A stretch of DNA of 64,000 nt from Streptomyces hoynatensis (GCF_003626535.1 NZ_RBAL01000003.1:434001-498000), one strand, 5' to 3'. Numbered from the stretch's first letter, positions 41,493 through 50,452 are shown. The notes: generated from the sequence alone by a model not told the origin. Numbers and translations are program-made.

Positions 41493-43583
41493 GTGCACCC
41501 ATCCTCCCCCGACGAGCCGCGGCGCGTCGTGTCGCTGCCCCTGCTGGCCCCGCACCAGGGCGGCCGCTCGGCGCGCACCTGCCAGTACCGCTGCGGCAAC
41601 GCCTGCGACCACCCGGTGCCCAACACCTCGGACAACGCCTACCTCGGCGACGTGATCGCCCACGCCGTCTCCCGGCGTTCCCTGCTGCTCGCGGGCGCGG
41701 TGGTCTCGCTGGCCGCCGGCGCGACCGGCGCGCTCACCGGCAGCGCCGCCGCGGCCACCCCCGGCGCCGCCGCGGCGGGCCGCCACCCGGGCCGCTCCCC
41801 GCGGGGGCTCGACTTCCGGCCGGTGGCCGCCAACCGCGCCGACGCCGTCACCGTGCCGGACGGATACGAGCAGCAGGTGGTGATCCGCTGGGGCGACCCG
41901 GTGCTGCGCGGCGCCCCCGCCTTCGACCCCGCCCGGCAGCGCGCCGCCGCCCAGGCCGCCCAGTTCGGCTACAACTGCGACTACCTCGCGCTGCTCGACC
42001 TGCCCTCGGAGCGCAGCCGCCGCCTGCTGGTGGCCAACCACGAGTACACCGACGAGGAGCTGATGTTCGCGGGGTACGACCCGGAGAACCCGACCCGCGA
42101 GCAGGTGGAGATCGCCTGGGCCGCCCACGGCATGTCCGTCGTCGTCCTGGACGAGGAACGGCGCTCGGGGGCGCTGCGCCCGGTCGCGGGGCACCGGCTG
42201 AACCGGCGCATCACGGCCACCACCCCCTTCGAGTTCACCGGCCCCGCGGCGGGCAGCAGCCTGCTGCGCACCTCGGCCGACCCCACCGGCACCAGGGTGC
42301 TCGGCACCCTCAACAACTGCGGCGGCGGCAAGACACCCTGGGGCACCGTGCTCTCCGGCGAGGAGAACTTCAACCAGTACTTCGCCAACGCCGAGGCGGT
42401 CACCGACCGGCAGACCGCGGCCCGGCTCGCCCGCTACGGCCTGGCGGGCGGCGCCAGCGAGCGCAAGTGGGAGCGGTTCGACGAGCGGTTCGACGTCTCG
42501 CGCGAGCCGAACGAGGTCAACCGCTACGGCTGGGTCATCGAGATCGACCCGCTCGACCCGGAGTCCGGGCCCCGCAAGCTCACCGCGCTCGGCCGGCTCA
42601 AGCACGAGGCCGCGGAGCCCCGCCTGACGCGCGACGGCCGGGTCGTCATCTACATGGGCGACGACGAGCGGTTCGACTACTTCTACAAGTACGTCTCCGA
42701 CGGCCGGGTCCACAGCGGCAACGGCCTCGCCGCGCGGCGCCACAACCGCAGGCTGCTGGACGAGGGCACCCTCTACGTCGCCCGCTTCACCGGCAACAGC
42801 CCCGCCGGGCAGATCGACGGCACCGGCGCGCTGCCCGAGGACGGCGAGTTCGACGGCACCGGCGAGTGGATTCCGCTGGCGAGCGGCACCCGCTCCTTCG
42901 TGCCCGGGATGACCGCCGAGGAGGTGTACGTCTTCACCCGGCTCGCCGCGGACCGCGTCGGCGCCACCAAGATGGACCGGCCCGAGGACGTCGAGCCGCA
43001 CCCGTCCACCGGCACCGTCTACATCGCGCTGACCAACAACAGCAACCGCGGCGCCGCCGGGCAGCCGGGCCCCGACGAGGTCAACCCGCGCAACGCCAAC
43101 CGCCACGGCCAGGTCGTCGAGGTCATGGAGTCGCGCAACGACCCGGCCGCCACGCGGTTCTCCTGGCGCCTGCTGCTGGTGTGCGGCGACCCCGCCGACC
43201 CCGGCACCTACTTCGCCGGCTTCCCCAAGGACCAGGTGAGCCCGATCTCCTGCCCGGACAACCTGGCCTTCGACCCGCACGGCAACCTGTGGATCGCCAC
43301 CGACGGCAACGCCCTCGGCTCCAACGACGGCCTCTTCGGGGTCGCCCTCGACGGCCAAAACCGGGGCCAGGTCAAGCAGTTCCTCACCGTCCCGATCGGC
43401 GCGGAGACCTGCGGCCCGATCGTCGAGGAGGACCGCGTCCTGGTCGCCGTCCAGCACCCGGGCGAACTCGACGGCGCCACGCCCGAGAACCCCGGCTCGG
43501 TGTGGCCGGACGGCCCGGGGCACCTGGCCCGGCCCTCCGTGGTCAACGTGACCCGCGAGCACGGCGGCCGCATCGGCGCCTGA
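41493..43583 (+). CDS. phoX: Tat-secreted alkaline phosphatase PhoX
   Basis: 696 residues from GTG 41493, with GGAG 6-8 nt upstream. The N-terminus GGRSARTCQYRCGNACDHPVPNTSDNAYLGDVIAHAV is the PhoX-specific lead, followed by the Tat motif SRRSLLLAGA. The body matches PhoX/DUF839: RVLGTLNNCGGGKTPWGTVLSGEENFNQYF, VEPHPSTGTVYIALTNNSNR and CPDNLAFDPHGNLWIATDGNA, giving Cys and Glu/Asp residues at the Fe/Ca cluster. It releases phosphate from organic esters outside the cell. A PHO box precedes the gene and a strong terminator follows. Confidence 0.96.
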   Translation: MHPSSPDEPRRVVSLPLLAPHQGGRSARTCQYRCGNACDHPVPNTSDNAYLGDVIAHAVSRRSLLLAGAVVSLAAGATGALTGSAAAATPGAAAAGRHPGRSPRGLDFRPVAANRADAVTVPDGYEQQVVIRWGDPVLRGAPAFDPARQRAAAQAAQFGYNCDYLALLDLPSERSRRLLVANHEYTDEELMFAGYDPENPTREQVEIAWAAHGMSVVVLDEERRSGALRPVAGHRLNRRITATTPFEFTGPAAGSSLLRTSADPTGTRVLGTLNNCGGGKTPWGTVLSGEENFNQYFANAEAVTDRQTAARLARYGLAGGASERKWERFDERFDVSREPNEVNRYGWVIEIDPLDPESGPRKLTALGRLKHEAAEPRLTRDGRVVIYMGDDERFDYFYKYVSDGRVHSGNGLAARRHNRRLLDEGTLYVARFTGNSPAGQIDGTGALPEDGEFDGTGEWIPLASGTRSFVPGMTAEEVYVFTRLAADRVGATKMDRPEDVEPHPSTGTVYIALTNNSNRGAAGQPGPDEVNPRNANRHGQVVEVMESRNDPAATRFSWRLLLVCGDPADPGTYFAGFPKDQVSPISCPDNLAFDPHGNLWIATDGNALGSNDGLFGVALDGQNRGQVKQFLTVPIGAETCGPIVEEDRVLVAVQHPGELDGATPENPGSVWPDGPGHLARPSVVNVTREHGGRIGA

Positions 43584-43597
43584 CCGCGCACTGCCCG

Positions 43598-43644
43598 GGC
43601 GGCGGCCCGGCCGGGGGCGTCTCCTCCCCGGCCGGGCCGCCGCC
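43598..43644. terminator. Bidirectional terminator hairpin
   Basis: GGCGGCGGCCCGGCCGGGG (43598-43616) pairs perfectly with 43626-43644 over 19 bp, 9-nt loop. Located between phoX and the convergent FMN reductase, whose stop follows at once. Confidence 0.9.
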
Positions 43645-44289
43645 TCACGCCGGGTACGGGACGGCCTCGCGCGCCGCCCGCAGCGCGCCCGCCCACCAGG
43701 CCAGCTGCTCCAGCAGGGTCTTGGCGTACGCCGGGGCGTCCGGGTCCTGCGGGCGGCCGTCCTGCCAGGAGGTGAAGTAGTTCGGGAAGGCCAGGCCGTC
43801 GCGGATGGTCACCGCGTGCAGCTCGGTGAGCACGTTCTCCAGGTGCAGCACCGCGTGCCGCCCACCGGCCGCGCCGCCGTAGCTGACGAAGGCGACCGGC
43901 TTGGCCGTCCACTGGGTGAAGTGCCAGTCGATGGCCGCCTTCAGCGAGGCGGGGTAGCTGTGGTTGTACTCCGGGGTGACCACGAGGAAGGCGTCGGCCC
44001 GCTCCAGCGCCTCGGTCAGCGGCGCCATCCCGGCCGGACGCGGATAGTCCCCGCCGGCCGCCTTCGGCGACACCGCGGGCAGCTCCAGCGGGACCTCCAC
44101 CTCGGCCAGGTCGAGGATTTCGACGTCGAAACCCCCGTGGAGCCGGGCCTGCTCGGCGACCCACGAGGCCACGACCGGGCCGAACCTGCCCTCCCGGACG
44201 CTGCCGACCAGCACCACCAGCCGGTGCCTGCCCGGCGCGCCGTTCCTGCCGTTGCCGCCGACTGCTGCGGATGTGTTGTTCTCTGCCAT
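43645..44289 (-). CDS. NADPH-dependent FMN reductase
   Basis: 214 residues from ATG 44289 (GTG 44298 is possible). Flavodoxin-like fold: LVVLVGSVREGRFGPVVASWVAEQA (phosphate loop), DAFLVVTPEYNHSYPASLKAAIDWHFTQWTAKPVAFVSYGGAAGGRHAV. PEYNHSYPxxLKxAIDW is the family signature. It supplies reduced FMN or reduces quinones, dyes or metals. A MmyB-type regulator faces it across a 31-bp palindromic region. Confidence 0.93.
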   Translation of the reverse strand: MAENNTSAAVGGNGRNGAPGRHRLVVLVGSVREGRFGPVVASWVAEQARLHGGFDVEILDLAEVEVPLELPAVSPKAAGGDYPRPAGMAPLTEALERADAFLVVTPEYNHSYPASLKAAIDWHFTQWTAKPVAFVSYGGAAGGRHAVLHLENVLTELHAVTIRDGLAFPNYFTSWQDGRPQDPDAPAYAKTLLEQLAWWAGALRAAREAVPYPA

Positions 44290-44332
44290 GCCCACCACGA
44301 TCGGGCGGCGTAACGGACCGAGCCAGACCGTG

Positions 44333-44363
44333 CTCAGGCTGGCCCCCGCAGGGCCAGCCTGAG
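44333..44363. promoter_or_regulatory. Operator palindrome between FMN reductase and MmyB-type regulator
   Basis: CTCAGGCTGGCCC (44333-44345), CCGCA, GGGCCAGCCTGAG (44351-44363): perfect 13-bp arms. Lying between divergent genes, it is an operator rather than a terminator. Confidence 0.82.
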
Positions 44364-44401
44364 GCGATCCGCGACCGGCGCGGACGTCCTATGCTCGGGG
44401 C

Positions 44402-45238
44402 ATGGGCACGCCACTGGGGGACTTCGTCCGGGCCAAACGCGACAGCATCCAGCCGGAGACGCTGGGCCTGCCGGAGCGCGGCCGCCGCCGGTCGCCCGGC
44501 CTGCGGCGCTCGGATCTGGCCGCGCGGGCCGGCATCAGCGTCGAATACCTGACCCGCATCGAGCAGGGCCGCGACCGCAATCCCTCGGTCGCCGTGGTCA
44601 ACGCGCTCGCCGACGCCCTCAGCCTCGATTCCGCGGAGCGCGGCCACCTGCGCTACCTCGCGAAGATCACCGGCGGCGAGTGCGCCGTCCACCCCAGGCC
44701 CGCGCCGCCGCGCCGGGAGGTGCGCCCCTCCGTCCTGCGGACGCTGCACCTCCTCGAACCCGGCATCGCCGTGGTGACCAACCGGCTGGGCGACCTCCTC
44801 GCCCACACCGGCGGATTCGCCGTGGTCACCGAGGGGACCGGGCTGCTCGACGGCGAGACCCCGAACCTCACCCGCTACGTCTTCACCGACCCCCGCGCCC
44901 GGGCCTTCTTCGCCGACTGGGACGAGGTCGCCGACGAGCAGGCATTCGACCTGTGGCTGGGGCCCTCCATCGAGAACTCCGAGTGGTTCTCCGCGGAACT
45001 CGCCTCCCAGGCCGGCCCCGAGTTCACCCGGCGCCTGAACCGCCACGTGGTTCCCCGGCGGGGGGTCCTGCGGCTCGCCCACCCCTCGGGGTGCACCCTC
45101 AGGCTGCAGCGGGAGACCCTCGAACTGATCGACGACGCACAGCAGTTGGTGGTCTTCCTGCCGGCGGACGAGGCGACGGCAGAGGCCGTCGACGGGCTCC
45201 GCGGCGCCACCCACGGCCACCTGCGCGCCATTTCGTGA
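44402..45238 (+). CDS. MmyB-like XRE-family transcriptional regulator
   Basis: 278 residues from ATG 44402; a TATGCT -10 (44390-44395) ends 6 nt before it, so the mRNA is likely leaderless. HTH: RRRRSPGLRRSDLAARAGISVEYLTRIEQGRDRNPSVAVVNALADALSLDSAER. Ligand domain: GETPNLTRYVFTDPRARAFFADWDEVADEQ and GVLRLAHPSGCTLRLQRETLEL. Same architecture as the regulator at 10575. It probably controls the divergent FMN reductase through the palindrome at 44333-44363. Confidence 0.93.
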   Translation: MGTPLGDFVRAKRDSIQPETLGLPERGRRRSPGLRRSDLAARAGISVEYLTRIEQGRDRNPSVAVVNALADALSLDSAERGHLRYLAKITGGECAVHPRPAPPRREVRPSVLRTLHLLEPGIAVVTNRLGDLLAHTGGFAVVTEGTGLLDGETPNLTRYVFTDPRARAFFADWDEVADEQAFDLWLGPSIENSEWFSAELASQAGPEFTRRLNRHVVPRRGVLRLAHPSGCTLRLQRETLELIDDAQQLVVFLPADEATAEAVDGLRGATHGHLRAIS

Positions 45239-45800
45239 CCCGCCCGGGGGCGGAAGCTCCCCCGCGCCCCGCCGGCCGGCCTGGGGGCCGCTGCCGGCGC
45301 ACCGGCCCTGGCGCCCACGCGGACTCACCCTCCCCACGGACGAAGCCCGGCTCCCGCAGGGCCGCCACCACGTCCGCCACGTCCGCCACGTCCGCCCGCT
45401 CCCCGTACCCGGCGAGATGGCGCTCGCCCGCCTCGGCCGGGGCCGCGCCCTCCGCCGGGTACACCAGCGGGTACGGCGGCACCGGCCGCGTGAGGCCGGG
45501 CCCCGCCGCACCCGCCTCCGGCCCCCCGGACCCCCGGCCCCGGGCCGCGCCGGCTCGGAACGTTCGGTGGAACGGGCATCTCCCACGCTCCCCGGGCCCG
45601 CCGGTTCCGCCCCACACCGCGGCCAAACCCCCCTCGGCCGCGGGCTGTTCCGGAACCGTCCCGGCGCGCACGGCTCTTGACGCCGCCGACACCCCCCAGA
45701 AACATGCTGGGAGAGCGCTCTCCCGGGTCGGTGCGGCCAGTTGCCAGGCCGGATTCGCCCGACCACCCCCCACCCCGACGACCGTCTGGAGAGTTTGTCC
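45239..45800. other. Intergenic region, 560 bases, with promoter near its right end
   Basis: No gene could be supported. At 45368-45394 there are three tandem CCACGTCCG units. A likely promoter is TTGACG (45677-45682), 17 nt, AAACAT (45700-45705), immediately followed by an operator at 45709. Some minus-strand translations look gene-like but have no consistent start. Confidence 0.5.
45709..45724. promoter_or_regulatory. LacI/CebR-like operator
   Basis: GGGAGAGCGCTCTCCC is a perfect 16-bp palindrome flanked by T and G. It resembles the CebR site TGGGAGCGCTCCCA with one extra pair in each arm. It lies just downstream of the proposed -10 and about 77 nt before ATG 45801. Confidence 0.78.
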
Positions 45801-47990
45801 ATGCACGCTGCCAGAAACCGGCCCCGCCGGCGCCGCGGGGCCTCGCCGCCGCACCGGCGAGGACTCGTCGCGGCCCTGCTCGCCGCGCTGTGCTCCGCCC
45901 TCCTGCTGACGGTGCCCGCGCCCGCGCAGGCCGCACCCACCCTGCTCTCCCAGGGCAGGCCCGCGACGGCCTCCAGCCAGGAACAGGCCGGGACGACGGC
46001 CGCCCAGGCCGTCGACGGCGACACCGGCACCCGCTGGTCGAGCGCCTTCTCGGACCCGCAGTGGCTCCAGGTCGACCTCGGCGCCTCCGCCGAGATCAGC
46101 CAGGTCGTCCTGCAGTGGGAGGCGGCCTACGCCACGGCGTACCAGATCCAGTTCTCCGCCGACGGCAGCGACTGGACGACGGCCTGGTCCACCACCGCGG
46201 GCAACGGCGGCACCGACACCGTGAACGTCACCGGCAGCGCCCGTTACGTGCGGATGTACGGCACCGCCAGGTCCACCGGATACGGCTACTCCCTGTGGGA
46301 GTTCCAGGTGTACGGCACCAGCGGCGGATCGGGCGACCCGACCCTGCCGGGCGGCGGGGACCTCGGCCCCAACGTGCTGGTCTTCGACCCGGGCACCCCG
46401 AACATCCAGGCCACCCTCGACGAGGTCTTCCGGCAGCAGGAGTCGGCGCAGTTCGGCAACGGGCGGTACGCCCTGCTGTTCCGGCCGGGCAACTACAGCG
46501 GCCTGAACGCCCAGATCGGCTTCTACACGCAGATCGCGGGCCTTGGCCTGTCACCCGACGACACCCACTTCAACGGCGACGTGACCGTGGACGCGGGCTG
46601 GTTCAACGGCAACGCCACGCAGAACTTCTGGCGTTCCGCGGAGAACCTGTCGCTGAGCCCGGTCAACGGCACCGACCGGTGGGCGGTCTCCCAGGCGGCG
46701 CCGTTCCGCCGCATGCACGTCCAGGGCGGCCTCAACCTCGCGCCCGACGGCTACGGCTGGGCCAGCGGCGGGTTCATCGCGGACAGCAGGATCGACGGCA
46801 CGGTCGGCCCGTACTCGCAGCAGCAGTGGTACACCAGGGACAGCAGCGTCGGCGGCTGGCTCAACGGCGTGTGGAACATGGCCTTCTCCGGCGTCGAGGG
46901 CGCCCCCGCCACCTCCTTCCCCAACCCGCCCTACACCACCCTGGACACCACGCCCCTCTCCCGCGAGAAGCCCTTCCTGTACCTGGACGGCCAGGACTAC
47001 GCGGTGTTCGTGCCCGCGCTGCGCCACAACGCGCGCGGCACCACCTGGGCCGACGGCTCTCCCGAGGGGCAGTCGATCCCGCTGGACGACTTCTACGTGG
47101 TACGCCCCGGCACCTCGGCCGCGACCATCAACGCGGCGGTCGACCAGGGCCTGCACCTGCTGTTCACCCCCGGCATCTACCACGTGGACCACACGATCGA
47201 GATCGACCGGCCCGACACGGTGGTGCTCGGCCTCGGCTTCGCCACCCTCGTCCCGGACAACGGGGTGACGGCGCTGCGGGTGGGCGACGTCGACGGCGTG
47301 AAGCTGGCGGGCCTGCTGATCGACGCGGGGCCGACGCCCTCGGAGACCCTGATCGAGGTCGGCCCCGAGGGCTCCTCCGCGGACCACGGCGCGAACCCGA
47401 TCTCGCTGCACGACGTCTTCGTGCGCGTCGGCGGGGCCGGCGCCGGCCGGGCCGGCACCGCGATGGAGATCAACGCCGACGACACCCTGATCGACCACAC
47501 CTGGGTGTGGCGCGCCGACCACGGCACGGGCGTCGGCTGGGAGACGAACCGGGCCGACTACGGCATCCGCGTCCACGGCGACGACGTGCTGGCCGCCGGC
47601 CTGTTCGTGGAGCACTTCAACAAGTACGACGTCGAGTGGTTCGGCGAGCGCGGCCGCACGATCTTCTTCCAGAACGAGAAGGCGTACGACGCCCCGAACC
47701 AGGCCGCCGTCCAGGACGGCAGCACCCTCGGCTACGCCGCCTACCGGGTCGACGACTCGGTGGACGTGCACGAGGGCTGGGCGCTGGGCAGCTACTGCTA
47801 CTACAGCGCCGACCCGAGCATCCGCCAGGACCACGGCTTCAGCGCACCGGTGACGTCCGGGGTGCGGTTCCACAACCTGCTGGTGGTCTCCCTGGGCGGC
47901 TACGGCCAGTACAACCACGTGATCAACGACACCGGCTCGCCCACCTCGGGCAGCGACACCATCCCCTCGACGGTCACCTCCTACCCCTGA
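45801..47990 (+). CDS. Secreted CBM32 (F5/8 type C) protein with parallel beta-helix domain
   Basis: 729 residues from ATG 45801, GGAGAG upstream. Signal peptide about 1-44 (RRGLVAALLAALCSALLLTVPAPAQA). Residues 45-175 form a discoidin/CBM32 domain (PATASSQEQAGTTAAQAVDGDTGTRWSSAF..WLQVDLG). After a GGSGDPTLPGGG linker comes a large domain (PNVLVFDPGTPNIQATLDEVF.., then beta-helix-like strands such as VKLAGLLIDAGP, LIDHTWVWRADHGTGVGWETN). Such genes are often labelled 'coagulation factor 5/8 type domain' or, wrongly, adenylyl cyclase; carbohydrate cleavage is the plausible role. A CebR-like operator precedes it. Confidence 0.87.
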   Translation: MHAARNRPRRRRGASPPHRRGLVAALLAALCSALLLTVPAPAQAAPTLLSQGRPATASSQEQAGTTAAQAVDGDTGTRWSSAFSDPQWLQVDLGASAEISQVVLQWEAAYATAYQIQFSADGSDWTTAWSTTAGNGGTDTVNVTGSARYVRMYGTARSTGYGYSLWEFQVYGTSGGSGDPTLPGGGDLGPNVLVFDPGTPNIQATLDEVFRQQESAQFGNGRYALLFRPGNYSGLNAQIGFYTQIAGLGLSPDDTHFNGDVTVDAGWFNGNATQNFWRSAENLSLSPVNGTDRWAVSQAAPFRRMHVQGGLNLAPDGYGWASGGFIADSRIDGTVGPYSQQQWYTRDSSVGGWLNGVWNMAFSGVEGAPATSFPNPPYTTLDTTPLSREKPFLYLDGQDYAVFVPALRHNARGTTWADGSPEGQSIPLDDFYVVRPGTSAATINAAVDQGLHLLFTPGIYHVDHTIEIDRPDTVVLGLGFATLVPDNGVTALRVGDVDGVKLAGLLIDAGPTPSETLIEVGPEGSSADHGANPISLHDVFVRVGGAGAGRAGTAMEINADDTLIDHTWVWRADHGTGVGWETNRADYGIRVHGDDVLAAGLFVEHFNKYDVEWFGERGRTIFFQNEKAYDAPNQAAVQDGSTLGYAAYRVDDSVDVHEGWALGSYCYYSADPSIRQDHGFSAPVTSGVRFHNLLVVSLGGYGQYNHVINDTGSPTSGSDTIPSTVTSYP

Positions 47991-48009
47991 CCCCCACCCC
48001 CTCGCACCC

Positions 48010-48041
48010 GGCCGCTCCCCCCCCACCGCGGGGGAGCGGCC
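48010..48041. terminator. Terminator hairpin
   Basis: GGCCGCTCCCCC (48010-48021) and GGGGGAGCGGCC (48030-48041) form a perfect 12-bp stem with an 8-nt loop, followed by a C/T tract. It closes the CBM32 gene and faces a convergent gene. Confidence 0.8.
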
Positions 48042-48070
48042 GCCCCCTTCCCCGGTCCGCGGCCTGGTGG

Positions 48071-48688
48071 CTATGGCGCCGGGGTGAGGGTGCAGCGGGT
48101 GAGTTCGGTGACGAGCTGGTTGGCGAGGAAGGCGGGTGTGGCGGGGTGGCCGTAGGGGAGGTAGTCGTCGGGTCCTGGGGTGAGCCCTGGTCCGAAGGCC
48201 CCGCCGAACACTCCCCACACGCGCGGTTTGCGCACCCGGACGAACACGGGCTCGCCCAGGTGGGGGCAGTGTTCGGTCGCCAGCCGTGCGCAGGGCGCGC
48301 ACACCGGCGGCTTGGTGGACAGCAGTCCCTCGGGCCAGCCGGGGAGCGCGTCGGCGGCGTCGGGCCGGCGCAGCGCGAACAGCCATCCTTTGCCGTTGCG
48401 GTCCGCGGGCCGGGCGCATACCTGGCACAGGCGGTGCTGCATGGCGTGGCGTTGCCGGGCCGGGTGCATGACGCGGAAGTCGGGGCGTCCGCTGCCGGGG
48501 GCGTGGCCGACCCGGGCCCACAGCACGCCGTGGCGGTCCCGGTCTGCGGCCGCCTCGTCCCGGTAGGCGAGGCCCCACCCGCCCGGCCGCAGGCCCAGCG
48601 CCCCACCGGCGAGGACCTCTTCCCCGCTCCACTTGGCGACATACGGCACGGGCAGCCGGTTGGGCCCCCAGGTCAGGATCTCGGGCAT
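48071..48688 (-). CDS. Hypothetical protein with paired CxxC motifs
   Basis: 205 residues from ATG 48688 (MPEILTWGPNRLPVPYVAKW). Cys pairs CQVCARP and CAPCARL, with a further CPHL, look zinc-binding. Regions WARVGHAPGSGRPDF and PRVWGVFGGAFGPGLTPGPDDYLPYGHP are conserved-looking but unknown. The start lies inside the 3' end of the upstream gene, so the two are co-transcribed. Proteins of this look often accompany helix-turn-helix/DUF397 genes in Streptomyces. No function is claimed. Confidence 0.72.
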   Translation of the reverse strand: MPEILTWGPNRLPVPYVAKWSGEEVLAGGALGLRPGGWGLAYRDEAAADRDRHGVLWARVGHAPGSGRPDFRVMHPARQRHAMQHRLCQVCARPADRNGKGWLFALRRPDAADALPGWPEGLLSTKPPVCAPCARLATEHCPHLGEPVFVRVRKPRVWGVFGGAFGPGLTPGPDDYLPYGHPATPAFLANQLVTELTRCTLTPAP

Positions 48689-49068
48689 CGGGTCGGGTCC
48701 TCCGGATCGGGCAGCGGGAGTTGCGGCCAAGGGCCCGTGCACGGCCCTCCCGGGCGGCAGGCGGGCCTGGTGCCGCCCGATCGCGAGTCCCGCCCGCCTT
48801 CCAGGTGTTCACGCACGACCGCGCTCAACCGGGCGAATTGCGCGCGGAGTTCGGCCAGCGACGGCCTGTCCTCGCATGCCTGCCCGGCCGGGTCCGCGTT
48901 TTCGGAAGGCGGGGCGCCGCCACCATAAGGGGGAGCCCCCGAAAACTCTTTCGGCTGCCTCTCCTGCGGCGATTGCGGTATATCTGAGCGGGGCTTCCTC
49001 CCCTGGCTCTCCTGCGCCTCTCGCTTCCCTCGCTCCGGTCCCCTGGAAGGCGTGGGCGTGGTCGTCAC
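48673..49068 (-). CDS. Hypothetical protein, disordered, coupled to the zinc-motif gene
   Basis: 131 residues from GTG 49068, a weak start with no clear ribosome site. Mostly Pro/Gly/Arg/Ser-rich, with one helical part RPSLAELRAQFARLSAVVREHLEGGR around residues 68-93. The stop overlaps the next gene's start by 16 bp. Because the composition is low-complexity, reality rests mainly on the coupling and helical core. It is divergent from the HTH regulator at 49293. Confidence 0.5.
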   Translation of the reverse strand: MTTTPTPSRGPERGKREAQESQGRKPRSDIPQSPQERQPKEFSGAPPYGGGAPPSENADPAGQACEDRPSLAELRAQFARLSAVVREHLEGGRDSRSGGTRPACRPGGPCTGPWPQLPLPDPEDPTRCPRS

Positions 49069-49292
49069 CGCTCACTCACCGCTGCATCACGTGCTTCAAC
49101 ACATGGCTGAAGATCCATCTTTCCTCCTGTCAGGTCTTGCCGTTCGCCACCAAGGCCCAACCGGCACATTGCTCGCTGCCGGTAACCAGACCAACGCAAC
49201 TCGCAGTAGGATGGATAGTGTTCAGCGAAACCTCTGAAAAGCTGCGCCGGGCGAGAAGTCGATCCGGTGGAGGAAAAGGGCAGGCCAAACCG

Positions 49293-50117
49293 GTGGCGGA
49301 GGAGAAGCCAGGCGAAGACTTCAGCCCCCTGCGGCGTTTCGGAGCGGACGTCAGGCGAGTGCGGCTGGGGCGTCGCCTGACGCAGGCGCAGCTGGGCCAG
49401 GGCGTCGGCTACTCGGTGGCTTACGTGAGCGGCGTGGAATCAGGCAACCTCACGCCGAGCCATCGATTTGCCGAGGGCTGCGACAAAGTGTTCGGCACCA
49501 ACGGGCTGTTCACCGGGCTGCTCCACCGACTTGAACAGGGGGAGCACCCGAGCGCATTCATGCCCTTCGTCCAACTGGAGGCGCAGGCGCGGGTCATTTG
49601 CGCCTTCTCCAACATCAGGATCGCCGGAATCGTGCAGACCGAGGCGTACGCGCGGGCCATCTTCCGGGCGGGCTGGTCCGACGAGCCGGACGAGGTGATC
49701 GAGGACAAGGTGGCGTTGCGTATTCGGAGACAGCACGTTCTTGCGAAGAAGCGCCCCCCGCGACTGTGGCTGATCCTCCACGAATCGTGCCTGCGCATGC
49801 GTGTGGGAGGACCGGAAGTGATGGCCGAGCAACTGGACCGCCTGGTGCACCTGGCGGCGCGACCGGGGGTGAATATTCAGGTGATCACGTTCGAAGCCGG
49901 CGCAGAGGGCGCGCACGTGGGCCCCTTTACCCTTCTCACGGTCGATGGGGATTCTCCGGTGCTGTACACCGACGATCCGCAGGGTGGGAGGCTCTTCCGC
50001 TCCGGGCAAGCCGTCGAGAGCTGCGTTCGCTTCTATGATCGACTGAGGGCACACGCGGCTTCCCCTACAGACTCAGTAGCTCTCATCCAGGCTGCACGCG
50101 AGGAGGTCACCCGGTGA
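49293..50117 (+). CDS. XRE-family regulator with DUF5753 domain
   Basis: 274 residues from GTG 49293; an earlier GTG at 49218 (TAGGAT 6 nt before) would give a 299-residue leaderless product. HTH: FGADVRRVRLGRRLTQAQLGQGVGYSVAYVSGVESGNLTPSHRFAEGCDKVFGTNGLF. The DUF5753 part follows: NIRIAGIVQTEAYARAIF, EDKVALRIRRQHVL, PRLWLILHESCLRMRVGGPEVMAEQLDRLVHLAARPGVNIQVITFEAGAEG. Such genes nearly always precede a DUF397 gene, as here (GTGA overlap). They often act in differentiation or in DUF397-linked toxin-antitoxin-like pairs. The region is slightly less GC-rich than its surroundings. Confidence 0.93.
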   Translation: MAEEKPGEDFSPLRRFGADVRRVRLGRRLTQAQLGQGVGYSVAYVSGVESGNLTPSHRFAEGCDKVFGTNGLFTGLLHRLEQGEHPSAFMPFVQLEAQARVICAFSNIRIAGIVQTEAYARAIFRAGWSDEPDEVIEDKVALRIRRQHVLAKKRPPRLWLILHESCLRMRVGGPEVMAEQLDRLVHLAARPGVNIQVITFEAGAEGAHVGPFTLLTVDGDSPVLYTDDPQGGRLFRSGQAVESCVRFYDRLRAHAASPTDSVALIQAAREEVTR

Positions 50118-50314
50118 GCACTCAAGTCCCCACTTGGATTCGGAGTTCGTACAGCAGCTCCTCCGGTGGTGAGTGCGTGGAGTGCCGGCTGCCGTCCGGG
50201 GATGTGGTGCCCGTCAGGGACAGCAAGGTGTCCCAGGGGGCCACGCTTCGGCTGTCCGCCGGCAGTTGGTCCGCGTTCGTTGACGCGTTGAAGCGCGGGG
50301 AGCTGCCCGGCTGA
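50114..50314 (+). CDS. DUF397 family small protein
   Basis: 66 residues. GTG 50114 overlaps the upstream stop by 4 bp. WIRSSYSSSSGGECVECRLPSGDVVPVRDSKVSQGATLRLSAGSWSAFVDALKRGEL matches the DUF397 signature (W-x-x-SS-S-x-x-x-x-x-CV-E; VRDSK; F...). The gene family is specific to actinomycetes and pairs with HTH/DUF5753 regulators. Confidence 0.95.
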   Translation: MSTQVPTWIRSSYSSSSGGECVECRLPSGDVVPVRDSKVSQGATLRLSAGSWSAFVDALKRGELPG

Positions 50315-50336
50315 GGCAACCGGCGGCTGATACGGG

Positions 50337-50370
50337 CGTGCCCCACGACTCCGCGGAGTCGTGGGGCACG
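50337..50370. terminator. 34-bp perfect palindrome, probable terminator
   Basis: CGTGCCCCACGACTCCG (50337-50353) is followed directly by its exact reverse complement (50354-50370), 17-bp arms with no loop. Lying after DUF397 and before a convergent tetR, it most likely ends both transcripts. A perfect loopless palindrome could also be a recombination or binding site. Confidence 0.7.
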
Positions 50371-50452
50371 TGCGCATCGGGGCGATGGGGGTGCGTCGGC
50401 CGCTCGCCGCCGAGCCCGGCGGCTCACCGGCGAGGGCCGCCAGCGGGCGCGG

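Noticed and set aside
45239..45660. Minus-strand translation with helix-like ADVADVADVVAALREPGF
   Set aside because: No start or stop consistent with a gene, and the repeat comes from a 9-bp tandem unit.
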